Part shown: positions 52,509 to 60,560 of the stretch, one piece after another
Numbering within the stretch: position 1 is the first letter of the stretch
Layout of the letters: every line of letters begins with the position of its first letter
Assembly: GCF_000934765.1 (NCBI RefSeq)
Contig: NZ_JYNN01000018.1
Coordinates: forward strand, 1 to 61,084
Reading direction: 5' to 3'
Length of the DNA stretch: 61,084 bases
Origin: Thiomicrospira microaerophila
GTDB lineage: Bacteria > Pseudomonadota > Gammaproteobacteria > Thiomicrospirales > Thiomicrospiraceae
Made by a program: the position numbers and the translations under genes
Notes under the pieces: generated by a model
The model's database searches: none
What the model was told of the DNA's origin: nothing
What the model saw: only the letters and a program-made list of their open reading frames with translations

Positions 52509-53741
52509 ATGTTAACGGATGCAAAGATTAGGCGGTTACGCTTTAAAGAGGGGAAAAAAAACAAACACGCCGATACCAACGGGCTTTATTTGGAGGTAAG
52601 GAAAACAGGGGCTAAATTTTTTCGTTACCGTTTCCGAGTCAATAAAAAAGAACAAACCCTAACCTTTGGCGAATATCCGGCGGTAACGTTAGCCAACGCC
52701 CGACAACTTCGAGATGATGCCCGCGTGCAAGTATTGCAAGGGTTTAACCCGATTGAACAAAAGCGCCAAGCCGTGCAAGCGGTTCAACAGCAGCAGCTTA
52801 TTGCCCAAAACTGCAAAACCTTTGAACAGGTTGCAAGCCTTTGGCTTGAACAGATGTATAAAAGCAAATCCTATAACTATGTGAGGGATACTAGCCAACG
52901 CCTTGATAAACACCTATTACCCAAAATAGGGGCGCTTAACATTGATGAGATCACCACGCGCCAATTAATCCATGCATTTAAACAGATTGAACAAACAGGG
53001 AGGCTTGAAACCTTGCGGCGTATGCAGCAATACGCCAACAAAATATTTTTGCACGCCATTGGCTTTGGTTACTGCGAAAATAACCCCGTTGGCAATATAG
53101 CCCGCGATCTATTCGACAAACCCATAAAAAGCAATTACGCCCACACAACAGACCGCAAGGCATTGGCGCAAGTATTACGCGCCTTGGATAGCTATCAAGG
53201 CGATATATCCACCCTGAAAGCATTAACCATGCAACCCCACGTTTTTTTGAGGTCTAAAGAATTAGCCGGTTTACGGTGGGATGAAATAGACCTAAATCAA
53301 GGGTTAATTGAGATCAGCGCCGAACGTATGAAAAAGAAACGCCCCCATCTTGTGCCGATCACCCCGCAAGTTTTAGACGTTATCGAGTATATGCGCCCGA
53401 TCAGCGGTGATTGTGTTTATGTATTCCCCAGCCCAAGGACACAACAACGCCCCCTAAACGAACAAAGCCTAAATGCGGGGATGCACCGGCTAGGGTTAAA
53501 AAACATTCAAACCTTTCACGGTTTTAGGCATACAGCTAGCACCTTGTTAAATGAAATGGGTTTTATTAGTGACTACATAGAGAAACAGTTAGCTCATGAA
53601 CAAAGCGGGGTGCGGGGGGTGTATAACAAGGCCGAATACTTGCCCCAGCGTTTTGACATGATGACCCAATGGAGTAACTTTTTGGACAGCCTTAAAACGG
53701 GTGAAAATGTGATCCCACTACACACACTAAAACAAGGTTAA
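52509..53741 (+). CDS. int: P4-type tyrosine integrase
   Basis: Site-specific recombinase of the tRNA-integrating element. About 410 residues from ATG 52509 (MLTDAKIRRLRFKEGKKN), the DUF4102 N-terminal arm-binding domain, a core-binding domain (about 100-210) and a catalytic domain. Catalytic set: R256 in GLRWDEI, H337-x-x-R340 in HGFRHT, H363, nucleophile Y372 in VYNKAEY. All present, so likely active. The upstream TTG start at 52488 is less likely. Confidence 0.93.
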   Translation: MLTDAKIRRLRFKEGKKNKHADTNGLYLEVRKTGAKFFRYRFRVNKKEQTLTFGEYPAVTLANARQLRDDARVQVLQGFNPIEQKRQAVQAVQQQQLIAQNCKTFEQVASLWLEQMYKSKSYNYVRDTSQRLDKHLLPKIGALNIDEITTRQLIHAFKQIEQTGRLETLRRMQQYANKIFLHAIGFGYCENNPVGNIARDLFDKPIKSNYAHTTDRKALAQVLRALDSYQGDISTLKALTMQPHVFLRSKELAGLRWDEIDLNQGLIEISAERMKKKRPHLVPITPQVLDVIEYMRPISGDCVYVFPSPRTQQRPLNEQSLNAGMHRLGLKNIQTFHGFRHTASTLLNEMGFISDYIEKQLAHEQSGVRGVYNKAEYLPQRFDMMTQWSNFLDSLKTGENVIPLHTLKQG

Positions 53742-53837
53742 ACGCCCCCTATTTTTCATGGGTAAAAACACGGTTTTTTAGTGTCTGTTTTATTGGTTTT
53801 GTGTGTGTGCAAATATGCATACCATTAAAAAACGAGT

Positions 53838-53951
53838 GGGGTTAATGGGGTTAGTGGGATTTTGAATTTTATTTCAATAAAAACAGTAGTTTATACAACC
53901 CCACTCTAGTGGGGTAACGGTGTGGGGTAATGGGGTGAGTGGGGTTGTATA
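53838..53951. repeat. G-rich tracts and 15-bp inverted repeat downstream of int
   Basis: TATACAACCCCACTC (53892-53906) and GAGTGGGGTTGTATA (53937-53951) are perfect inverted repeats. The left arm also pairs locally as ACCCCACT-CT-AGTGGGGT (53898-53915). Between and upstream are seven runs of three or four G, giving a G-quadruplex pattern on this strand. It lies at the start of a 1.18-kb stretch (53742-54922) without genes. Confidence 0.7.
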
Positions 53952-54131
53952 CAAAATAAAACGTAATAACAAACACGATAAAATGAAAGTTGTGTGCAAA
54001 TAGTGTGCAAAATATCACTTTTAACGCCCGTTTAACACCTGCATTTTTCAATCCAATTTAATCAAAAAAACAGCATGTAAAACCAAACCAACCACCGCCC
54101 CCAAACAGAGTAAAAAACGCACCCATAAAAC

Positions 54132-54634
54132 CAGCCTATCTAGCGTATCAACTCAACCAGGTCTGCTAGTCAATCCAGCCTGCGAGCATCAAGCGTCCGT
54201 GCGTTTGGTTATGTGGTAGCCGTGCTGGTATCGGTGCTGGTGTCGTTACCCGCTTCGGGGGTGGAGTAGGCGCAACCTAGCTAGCCGATCTAACGCATCA
54301 ACTCAACCAGGCCTGCTAACCTACCAGTGGATTCAATCCCGCCTGCCAGCGTCAAGCGGTGGCTTGTTTGGTTATCTTGTGGCCGTGCCGGTGTCGGTAT
54401 CGGTATCGGTGCTGGTGCTGGTGTCGGTGCTGGTGTCGTTACCCGCTTTGGTGGTGTAGCTGGTGCAATCATGCCAATCGATCTAACGAGGCCTGCTAAC
54501 CTACCAGTGGATTCAATCAAGCCTGCCAGCGTCAAACGGAAGCTTGTTTGGCTATCTTGTGGCCGTGTCGGTGACGGGTGTCCTTGTCTGCTTTTTTTGG
54601 GGGGGGGGCCGGTGCGACTATACTAGCCGATCAC
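54132..54634. repeat. Three tandem complex repeat units (about 150-190 bp each)
   Basis: Units begin near 54132, 54282 and 54475. Shared parts, in order: GATCTAAC, an AACCAGGCCTGCTAAC palindrome variant, CTACCAGTGGATTCAATC, GCCTGCCAGCGTCAAGCG, CTTGTTTGGTTATCTTGTGG, then a GGTGTC/GGTATC/GGTGCT hexamer microsatellite of varying length and (units 1 and 2) GTTACCCGCTT. The third unit decays into a G-run at 54599. Frames open on both strands but have no consistent start, so I take this as non-coding. The rest of 54635-54922 holds only AT-rich sequence and the presumed promoter of the alpA-like gene. Confidence 0.8.
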
Positions 54635-54922
54635 AATCAAACAACAGTACAAAATCACCTTAATGACAAGTTTTTTACCCTGGGAAAAGAAAAAACCGAT
54701 TAAAAAACCGTTTCAGAATATGTAAAAATAAAGGAATGTAAAATTCTGCTTTTTGTAATATTCTTGTTTATTTAAGCTTATTTTGGTTTATTTCTTATCA
54801 CTCCCTCCGTATTTTGTCAAGGGCAAACATTAGCCCAATCTTGGCCCAATTCTTTTTGCAAATTCTATGCTTTAATAATAACCGAACACATAAAACAGAC
54901 TTATAAGCAGAGGTAAGCACAC

Positions 54923-55186
54923 ATGATAGAAGAAGCCAAAAAACAACAAAGCACAATTTTTTTACAGGCAGCGGGGGGTGCATATTCGGCGGATACTTTA
55001 AGCCGCTTGCGGGTGATGCGAGCTAAACAGGTTCACGAACTCACTAAAATATCTATCCCGCATATTTACAAGCTGGCAAGGGATGGAGGATTCCCAAAAC
55101 CACGCAAACTAACGGCAAACACAAGCGTTTGGCTTGAATCCGAGGTGCTGGAATGGATGAATGAACGCCTTGGCTTGAATGGTTAA
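54923..55186 (+). CDS. AlpA-family transcriptional regulator / excisionase-like protein
   Basis: 87 residues. After a 30-residue leader the core MRAKQVHELTKISIPHIYKL, followed by GGFPKPRKL and VWLESEVLEWMNERL, is the AlpA/MerR-like winged-helix found beside P4-type integrases. It probably activates excision or the replication genes behind it. The ATG at 54923 follows GAGGTAAGCACAC; an internal start at the MRAKQ methionine is possible. First gene of the seven-gene right-hand module. Confidence 0.85.
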   Translation: MIEEAKKQQSTIFLQAAGGAYSADTLSRLRVMRAKQVHELTKISIPHIYKLARDGGFPKPRKLTANTSVWLESEVLEWMNERLGLNG

Positions 55187-55200
55187 CAGGGTTTTTAACG

Positions 55201-55785
55201 ATGAATAGTAAAATTATGTTGAATTATACGGGATTATCGGTTAATATCGGAATCCTAACTAAAAACTACTGCACGCCATGCCACGCGTCTAACTTGGCTT
55301 TTTTTGTGTCTAAAATCAACCAGGCCTGCTTAGGTTTGCACGCTTTAGGCGCAAAATACCGCAACCATATTTCTAAATATGAGCGGGTTAAAGGTCGGAT
55401 ACAAGAGCCGGTAACGGTAAAGAAGACCAAACGTGTAGTAGCGTTTAGTAATACCCGCTCACCTGACATTAAAACAGGGGAGTTATTAACTGGAAACTAC
55501 TACGGAGGGCAAACCATGCCTTTAATCACCTCAAACCGCCTTGCGGCCTTTTCTTTTGTCGTTAACTTACCTGACGATTCATTTATAAAAACCGTTTCCG
55601 CGATGTATAGCGCTGGGGAATGGCTAGCCTACATCACGACCACACGGGAACAAAACGCCCCGATCTGTAACCACCAAGGCCAAACTATGCGCTTTGATTC
55701 ACTGGACACCCTAGCGCGCTATTTAGCCGATTCGGGATTATGTGAATTTGATGTGTCTTTGCTTGGTTTAAAAGGGGCGGCGTAA
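55201..55785 (+). CDS. Unknown protein of the integrative element (194 residues)
   Basis: No family recognised. The N-terminal part has a CxxC pair (YCTPCHASN) and a basic stretch (ERVKGRIQEPVTVKKTKRVV); the C-terminal half (about 115-190) has strands and a helix (SNRLAAFSFVVNLPDDSFIK; LDTLARYLADSGLCEFDVS). A palindrome variant AACCAGGCCTGCTT is at 55318. It lies 14 bp after the alpA-like gene and overlaps the next gene by one base. Confidence 0.55.
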   Translation: MNSKIMLNYTGLSVNIGILTKNYCTPCHASNLAFFVSKINQACLGLHALGAKYRNHISKYERVKGRIQEPVTVKKTKRVVAFSNTRSPDIKTGELLTGNYYGGQTMPLITSNRLAAFSFVVNLPDDSFIKTVSAMYSAGEWLAYITTTREQNAPICNHQGQTMRFDSLDTLARYLADSGLCEFDVSLLGLKGAA

Positions 55786-56135
55786 TGTATACCGATAAAA
55801 TCATGAACATTCTAATCAATCAAAACCTTAACGAAACTTTGAATAAAGGGCGGCTAAACAAGCTGGATGATACCGAGGCGAAAGCCGTTAAAGATATAGC
55901 CTTTTTTAGCTTTCAAGAAGCCCAAATACGCCTAGACCAAATTGAATCTATCAGCAACGCGCTAACCACCGCTTTACACCATACAGACGAAGGCATTTTC
56001 AACCCCATTAAGGATGGGCTACAGATTGCCCACTGGTTGACCAGTGAAGCAAGAACCTTGCAAGCGCTGTTAAGCATGCACGAGGAATCTTTGGGGGTAG
56101 AGCGCACACAGGGGAGATTATGCCAAAACACCTAA
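55785..56135 (+). CDS. Unknown helical protein of the integrative element (116 residues)
   Basis: Small soluble helical protein (LNETLNKGRLNKLDDTEAKA; IESISNALTTALHHTDEGIF) without recognisable domain. Its start overlaps the stop of the preceding gene, so it is co-translated. Some small proteins of similar length and helical nature are encoded in comparable elements, but I cannot name a family. Confidence 0.55.
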   Translation: MYTDKIMNILINQNLNETLNKGRLNKLDDTEAKAVKDIAFFSFQEAQIRLDQIESISNALTTALHHTDEGIFNPIKDGLQIAHWLTSEARTLQALLSMHEESLGVERTQGRLCQNT

Positions 56136-56185
56136 ACCAAACGAGCGGCTAGCCCGATCTAAACCCTTTTAACACAGTGTTTTAA

Positions 56186-56233
56186 ACAGGATTCAGAGCC
56201 TAAAAATTGGCTTTGCGGTTCTCTGCATCCTGT
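56186..56233. ncRNA. Putative structured RNA / leader stem-loop before the replication genes
   Basis: ACAGGATTCAGAG (56186-56198) pairs with CTCTGCATCCTGT (56221-56233) at 12 of 13 positions, and GCC/GGC plus A/T pairs can form an inner hairpin around TAAAAATT. It lies in the 150-bp gap between the unknown gene and the next start. P4-type elements are known to carry a small immunity RNA in comparable places; whether this is one is inference. Confidence 0.4.
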
Positions 56234-56285
56234 GCTTCACCCATACCCGCTAATAACTAATGTTTTTACTTATGAGGAATTAATC

Positions 56286-56792
56286 ATGCAAACCAATAAC
56301 CAACCCTTATACATTATGACCCCGCAACCTGTAGGCCGCTTTGCGCCCTGTAGCTCAACGCTTTTTATTAAAAGCTTAATCGAAAAGCATTCAGAAACCC
56401 GTTTTACTGATATGAACCTAAGAGAAGACCAGCGCAAACCAACCTATAACCGGCTAGGATATCGTTTTGGGTTTGTCGATAACCAACAGAAACAGCATTA
56501 TTACTATTATTTCTTAGAACGCGCGCTAAACGGTGAACTTTTTGGTTCTAAGCGATCATATAGCTTGCAACACGCTACCACCACACTAATAGCAAAAGGC
56601 CTGCTATTAACTGAAAACAATTCAGCCTTAACGCTAACCCCATTCCCCACCGAAACAGGCAAACCCGCGTTTTGTTATGCGGTGTCGAGTGAGATTCTGA
56701 GCTATGGTAATGAAATTTACAATATTCAGCAACATACCCCAGTTTGTGTAACACCGCCCAAACCAATTAGTAACGGCTTTGAGGATTTATAG
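56286..56792 (+). CDS. Unknown protein of the integrative element (168 residues)
   Basis: I take the ATG at 56286 (GAGGAATTAATC before it) over an upstream in-frame start at 56232, which lies in the stem-loop. The protein has no signal peptide; parts such as RLGYRFGFVDNQQKQHYYYY and the AT-TLIAKGLLL helix look like a winged-helix or replication accessory protein, but no family is recognised. It ends 3 bp before the primase gene. Confidence 0.55.
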   Translation: MQTNNQPLYIMTPQPVGRFAPCSSTLFIKSLIEKHSETRFTDMNLREDQRKPTYNRLGYRFGFVDNQQKQHYYYYFLERALNGELFGSKRSYSLQHATTTLIAKGLLLTENNSALTLTPFPTETGKPAFCYAVSSEILSYGNEIYNIQQHTPVCVTPPKPISNGFEDL

Positions 56793-56795
56793 CCT

Positions 56796-57872
56796 ATGAG
56801 CGCAAAACACCCAAACCAGCTAGAGCACCCGCCAATAGACATAGGCGCGCTAATGGCGATGCTGAATTATATCCACCCTGATAGCCCCCGCGATGAATGG
56901 GTTGAGGTTTTAATGGCGGCTAAGTCGGAATTTGGCGACAAGGCCAAAGAGGTGATGCGGGAATGGAGCGCAACTGCCCCCAGTTTCAAACCTGATGCAT
57001 TTAATGCGACATGGAAAAGCATACGAACCGGCGGGGGGATAACGATTAAAACACTGGTTAAAAAGGCGATGGATAACGGCTATCGATTTGCACCGGTTAG
57101 CCGTGATGATGAAAAACGCCTTAAAGCCGAACGCAAGAAAATGGCGGATTTGCGAGCACAGACAGAAAGGCTTGAAGCAGAAAAACGACAAGCAAACTAT
57201 AACGAAGCTAAAGCCAAAGCGCAAGCTATTTGGGGCAAATTATGGGCGTGTAGCCCAACCAAGCCCGACCCGCTAACCGGTACACACTTACATCCCTATT
57301 ATGCTAAAAAGCAGATGATTGAAGAAGCTAGGCGGTTTGGCATTGCCCCGATCAGTGGTAACGCCTTGGTTATACCGGTTTACAAGTTTAACCCGCAAGG
57401 CGTTAAAGAAGTGGTAAGCCTGCAATTTATCGACCACGAGGGCGGAAAACGGTTTTTAAAAGGCGGGGAAATAAAGGGCGGCTTTGTTGCTTTGCCGGGT
57501 AGCTGGGATTATGTACTTGAACTGGTGATCTGTGAGGGCTATGCAACAGGCTTAACCCTAGCGGCGCATTATGCCCCGTTATCTAATATCGTTTGCGCAT
57601 TCAATGCCAATAATTTAAAGCCGGTGGCGAACGCTTGGAAGCGCCACTATCCAAGGGCGCGTATGTTAATAGCGGCGGATAATGACCGAGAAACCGAGCA
57701 ACGAACCGGTAAAAATGTGGGGCTTGAAAAAGCAACCGCCGCCGCGCTTTCAGTCGGGGGCGCGGTGTTTATCCCTGAATTTGCGGATAATGAACAAGGC
57801 ACAGACTGGAACGACCGTTACCTATTAGATTTGAATAACCAAAACAGCGGCGGGGTGACAGCATGGCAATAA
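56796..57872 (+). CDS. PriCT-2/Toprim primase-like protein
   Basis: 358 residues. The N-terminal PriCT-2 domain (about 10-95: LNYIHPDSPRDEWVEVLMAA, SFKPDAFNATWKSI) is followed by a charged coiled-coil linker (about 105-140) and a Toprim domain with Glu in VICEGYATGLTLAAHY and Asp in MLIAADNDRETE. This pattern fits replication proteins of P4-like satellites and integrative elements. It overlaps the next gene by 10 bp. Confidence 0.88.
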   Translation: MSAKHPNQLEHPPIDIGALMAMLNYIHPDSPRDEWVEVLMAAKSEFGDKAKEVMREWSATAPSFKPDAFNATWKSIRTGGGITIKTLVKKAMDNGYRFAPVSRDDEKRLKAERKKMADLRAQTERLEAEKRQANYNEAKAKAQAIWGKLWACSPTKPDPLTGTHLHPYYAKKQMIEEARRFGIAPISGNALVIPVYKFNPQGVKEVVSLQFIDHEGGKRFLKGGEIKGGFVALPGSWDYVLELVICEGYATGLTLAAHYAPLSNIVCAFNANNLKPVANAWKRHYPRARMLIAADNDRETEQRTGKNVGLEKATAAALSVGGAVFIPEFADNEQGTDWNDRYLLDLNNQNSGGVTAWQ

Positions 57873-59689
57873 AAACAGATATACCCAAAGGCGAACCACT
57901 AAAGCCTAGCAAGGGGCACGAATCAACAGATTTAAGCATGGTTAAGGCTTCATTAGGCCATGATAGTTTAACCGCCCCCGCATTGCCCCAGGGCTTTCAT
58001 TTTGATAACAACGGTTATTTGATTTATAAAGACCCGGCAGCGGATGAACCAACGCCAATCAAGATTTGCTCTAAGCTGGAAGTGACGGCAATAACTTGTG
58101 ATGAAAACTATATGAACTACGGGCGGGCGCTGGAGTTTAAAGACCCGTTAGGCAAATTAAAAAAATGGGTTATGCCAATGAATATGCTGGCAGGGCGCGG
58201 GGATGCGTTGCACGGTGTTTTATTGGATATGGGGTTAAAGGGTTTAACCACAGGGAAAGCTAAAACCTTACTTGCAAATTATCTACACGATTGCCAAGGC
58301 TCAAAAGTAGCTACTTGCGTTTTTAAAACCGGCTGGTTTGGGGATGCTTACGTGTTACCGAGTGAAACCATTGGCGATAACCCCGATAAGCCAATCATGT
58401 TTCAAACTGAAAACCCGCTATTAGTCAACTTTGAGCAAAAAGGCATGCTGGAAGCGTGGCAGCGTGATGTTGCAAGCTTTGCTGTAGGCAATAGCCGGAT
58501 ATGCTTTGCGATCAGCACAGCGTTTACCGCGCCCTTATTGAGTTTGTTTGGTATCGAGGGCGGCGGCTTTCATTTACGGGGTGAATCATCTAAGGGCAAA
58601 ACGATTGCGCTTTATGCAGCGGGAAGCGTGTGGGGTAGCCATAAGCGTAAACGTATGTGGCGCGCCACATCAAACGGTTTAGAGTATACCGCCTTTAGCC
58701 ATAATGATTCTTTGCTATGCTTGGATGAAATGGGTGAAATGAGTCCAAGAGAAATAGGCGGTACGGTGTATATGTTGGCGAATGGTCAAGCCAAGCAGCG
58801 GGCGAATGATATTCGATTAAAAGAATGGCGTTTGTTGTTTCTATCAACGGGTGAGTTGGATTTAAAAACCGCAATGGCGGCGGCAGGCGATACCACCAAA
58901 GCGGGGCAAGAGGTGCGAATGCTGGACATCGAGGCCGTTTGCGGGGAATACGGGGTGTTTGATACCTTGCTAAAGGGCTATGAGAACAGCAAGCAGCAAG
59001 CTGAATCCTTATTGCACAACACAGCTCAAAATTATGGCGTGGCGGGTGTGGAGTTTATAAAGCGGTTTATTGCACAAAAAGAGCGCGCTAGCTTGTTGTT
59101 TAGAACGATAAGGGAACATTTTACTAACAACCTAACGCCCGCGAACGCCAACAGCCAAGTTTCAAGGGCAATCAATCGGTTTGCGATTGTGGCGGCGGGG
59201 GGTGAAGTAGCGACAGAGTTAAAAATCACCGGCTGGCAACCGGGTGAAGCGTATGAGCGTGTAAGGGATTGTTTTAACAGCTGGTTAAACAATCTTGAAA
59301 GCGCTAACCATTCACGGGAAGAAGTACAGGCGATTAGCAACATTAGGGGCTATATTGAGCTTTATGGTAGCGGGCGTTTTGAAAGCCTTAACCGTGTTGA
59401 AGATGACCACGCGCCCAAAGTTATCCAGCGCGCCGGATGGGTGGGCACGTTGCCAATGGGCTCAGAGGTGTTTTATTTCTTTTCACAAGAACATTTTAAA
59501 AGTGAGGTTTGTGGCGGGCTTGATCATAGATTAGTATTGAAAACCTTAAACAAGCACGGCTATTTATTAACGGAATCGGGGGGCAATACCAAGCGCCTAG
59601 CGTATCGTGGGCTTAATATAGGGGGCGGGCAAAAAATTAACGTGTATGCAGTTAATTCAAAAATTCTAGAGCACGGGGGTGGCGATTAA
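57863..59689 (+). CDS. DUF927-family replication ATPase/helicase
   Basis: 608 residues. The DUF927 core (about 70-390) has an ATP-binding loop GESSKGKTIALYAAGSVWG (Walker A variant), Walker B LLCLDEMGEM, and sensor-like RLLFLSTGELDLKTA. A C-terminal winged-helix part follows (KVIQRAGWVGTLPMG; LNKHGYLLTESGG). With the Toprim primase upstream it forms the self-replication pair known in phage-like satellites; probably the element's replicative helicase. Confidence 0.9.
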   Translation: MAIKTDIPKGEPLKPSKGHESTDLSMVKASLGHDSLTAPALPQGFHFDNNGYLIYKDPAADEPTPIKICSKLEVTAITCDENYMNYGRALEFKDPLGKLKKWVMPMNMLAGRGDALHGVLLDMGLKGLTTGKAKTLLANYLHDCQGSKVATCVFKTGWFGDAYVLPSETIGDNPDKPIMFQTENPLLVNFEQKGMLEAWQRDVASFAVGNSRICFAISTAFTAPLLSLFGIEGGGFHLRGESSKGKTIALYAAGSVWGSHKRKRMWRATSNGLEYTAFSHNDSLLCLDEMGEMSPREIGGTVYMLANGQAKQRANDIRLKEWRLLFLSTGELDLKTAMAAAGDTTKAGQEVRMLDIEAVCGEYGVFDTLLKGYENSKQQAESLLHNTAQNYGVAGVEFIKRFIAQKERASLLFRTIREHFTNNLTPANANSQVSRAINRFAIVAAGGEVATELKITGWQPGEAYERVRDCFNSWLNNLESANHSREEVQAISNIRGYIELYGSGRFESLNRVEDDHAPKVIQRAGWVGTLPMGSEVFYFFSQEHFKSEVCGGLDHRLVLKTLNKHGYLLTESGGNTKRLAYRGLNIGGGQKINVYAVNSKILEHGGGD

Positions 59690-59803
59690 TCCGAACGACT
59701 AGGAAAACTACCAAACAAGCCTAAATTTACGCGCCTCATGGGGCGCTTAAAAGCCAAACCGATACCCATCAAGCACAAACCACAAAAACAGGCTATTGAG
59801 ATT

Positions 59804-60379
59804 TTACGCCTGATCAAGCACATATTCACCATCCCTAATTTTATAAACGGTGTGGCGGCTAATACAATATTCCTTTGAAAGCTTTGCCATAGTCACCCCC
59901 ATTTTTATTTTTTCCTGTACTTCTTTAACCTGGGCAACAGATAAGGCGGGTTTTCTACCTTTATAAATGCCTTTGGCTTTGGCGTTGGCAATGCCCTCTG
60001 CTTGGCGTTCTTTAATTAGGGCGCGTTCAAATTGTGCTATAGACCCCAATATATTAAGCATTAATTCATTTACATGGTTAGCGCTGTCTTGCTTAAATTC
60101 AAGGTTCTCTTTAACAAAGCGAACGGCAACCCCTTTGGCGGTAAGCGTGGCGATAATGTTGTTTAAGTCCTGCAAGCTTCTGGCAAGGCGATCAATGCTA
60201 TACACCAGCAACAAATCACCCTCACGAACAAAACCCATGCAGGCTTCAAGCTGGGGGCGTTTTGCATCCCTTGCGCTTGCTTTCTCTTCAAATGTCTTTG
60301 TGACCGTGTACCCCTCAAAAATTTGGCGTTCGGTGTTTTGGTTTTCGCTTGAAACGCGAACATAAGCGACGGTTGCCAT
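59804..60379 (-). CDS. Serine recombinase (resolvase/invertase family)
   Basis: 191 residues, small-type serine recombinase. The catalytic Ser is in VAYVRVSSENQ (residue 10 or 11), and the family blocks LLVYSIDRLARSLQDL (containing the DRLARS arginines) and LGSIAQFERALIKERQAEGI are intact. A C-terminal helix-turn-helix (VTMAKLSKEYCISRHTVYKI) binds DNA. It is convergent with the DUF927 gene and faces the repeat region at the right end. Complete and likely active. Function (resolution, inversion, transposition) depends on partner sites. Confidence 0.92.
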   Translation of the reverse strand: MATVAYVRVSSENQNTERQIFEGYTVTKTFEEKASARDAKRPQLEACMGFVREGDLLLVYSIDRLARSLQDLNNIIATLTAKGVAVRFVKENLEFKQDSANHVNELMLNILGSIAQFERALIKERQAEGIANAKAKGIYKGRKPALSVAQVKEVQEKIKMGVTMAKLSKEYCISRHTVYKIRDGEYVLDQA

Positions 60380-60409
60380 GATGATTACCCCTCGTTGATA
60401 GATTTTAAC

Positions 60410-60526
60410 AATGTATATTTAGACTATAGGCATAGTATACATTTAAAAAAGTGTTTATCAAGGGTTTGTTTTAGGTATTAATCAACATTTTATAAAAAAG
60501 GTCTAAAACCTTAGATATACATTTAA
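60410..60526. promoter_or_regulatory. Putative res site upstream of the serine recombinase
   Basis: AATGTATA (60410-60417) and TATACATT (60436-60443) bound a 34-bp imperfect palindrome resembling a resolvase subsite I. TATACATTTAA recurs at 60436-60446 and 60516-60526, 80 bp apart. Resolvase genes usually have their res site directly upstream, as here. Confidence 0.5.
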
Positions 60527-60560
60527 GGCTAAACAAACACCCTAGCCGGCGCAACCTTGC

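Noticed and set aside
53869-54051. 60-codon minus-strand frame downstream of int
   Set aside because: It crosses the inverted repeat and AT-rich DNA, with no ribosome site or recognisable protein features.
54290-54626. Frames on both strands across the complex repeats (Gly/Val/Ala-rich or Pro/Ala/Thr-rich)
   Set aside because: They arise from the GGTNNN microsatellite, lack consistent starts between units and break in units 1 and 3. I treat the repeats as non-coding.
54132-54634. CRISPR array
   Set aside because: Units are about 150-190 bp with internal microsatellites, not short repeats with uniform unique spacers; no cas genes are present.
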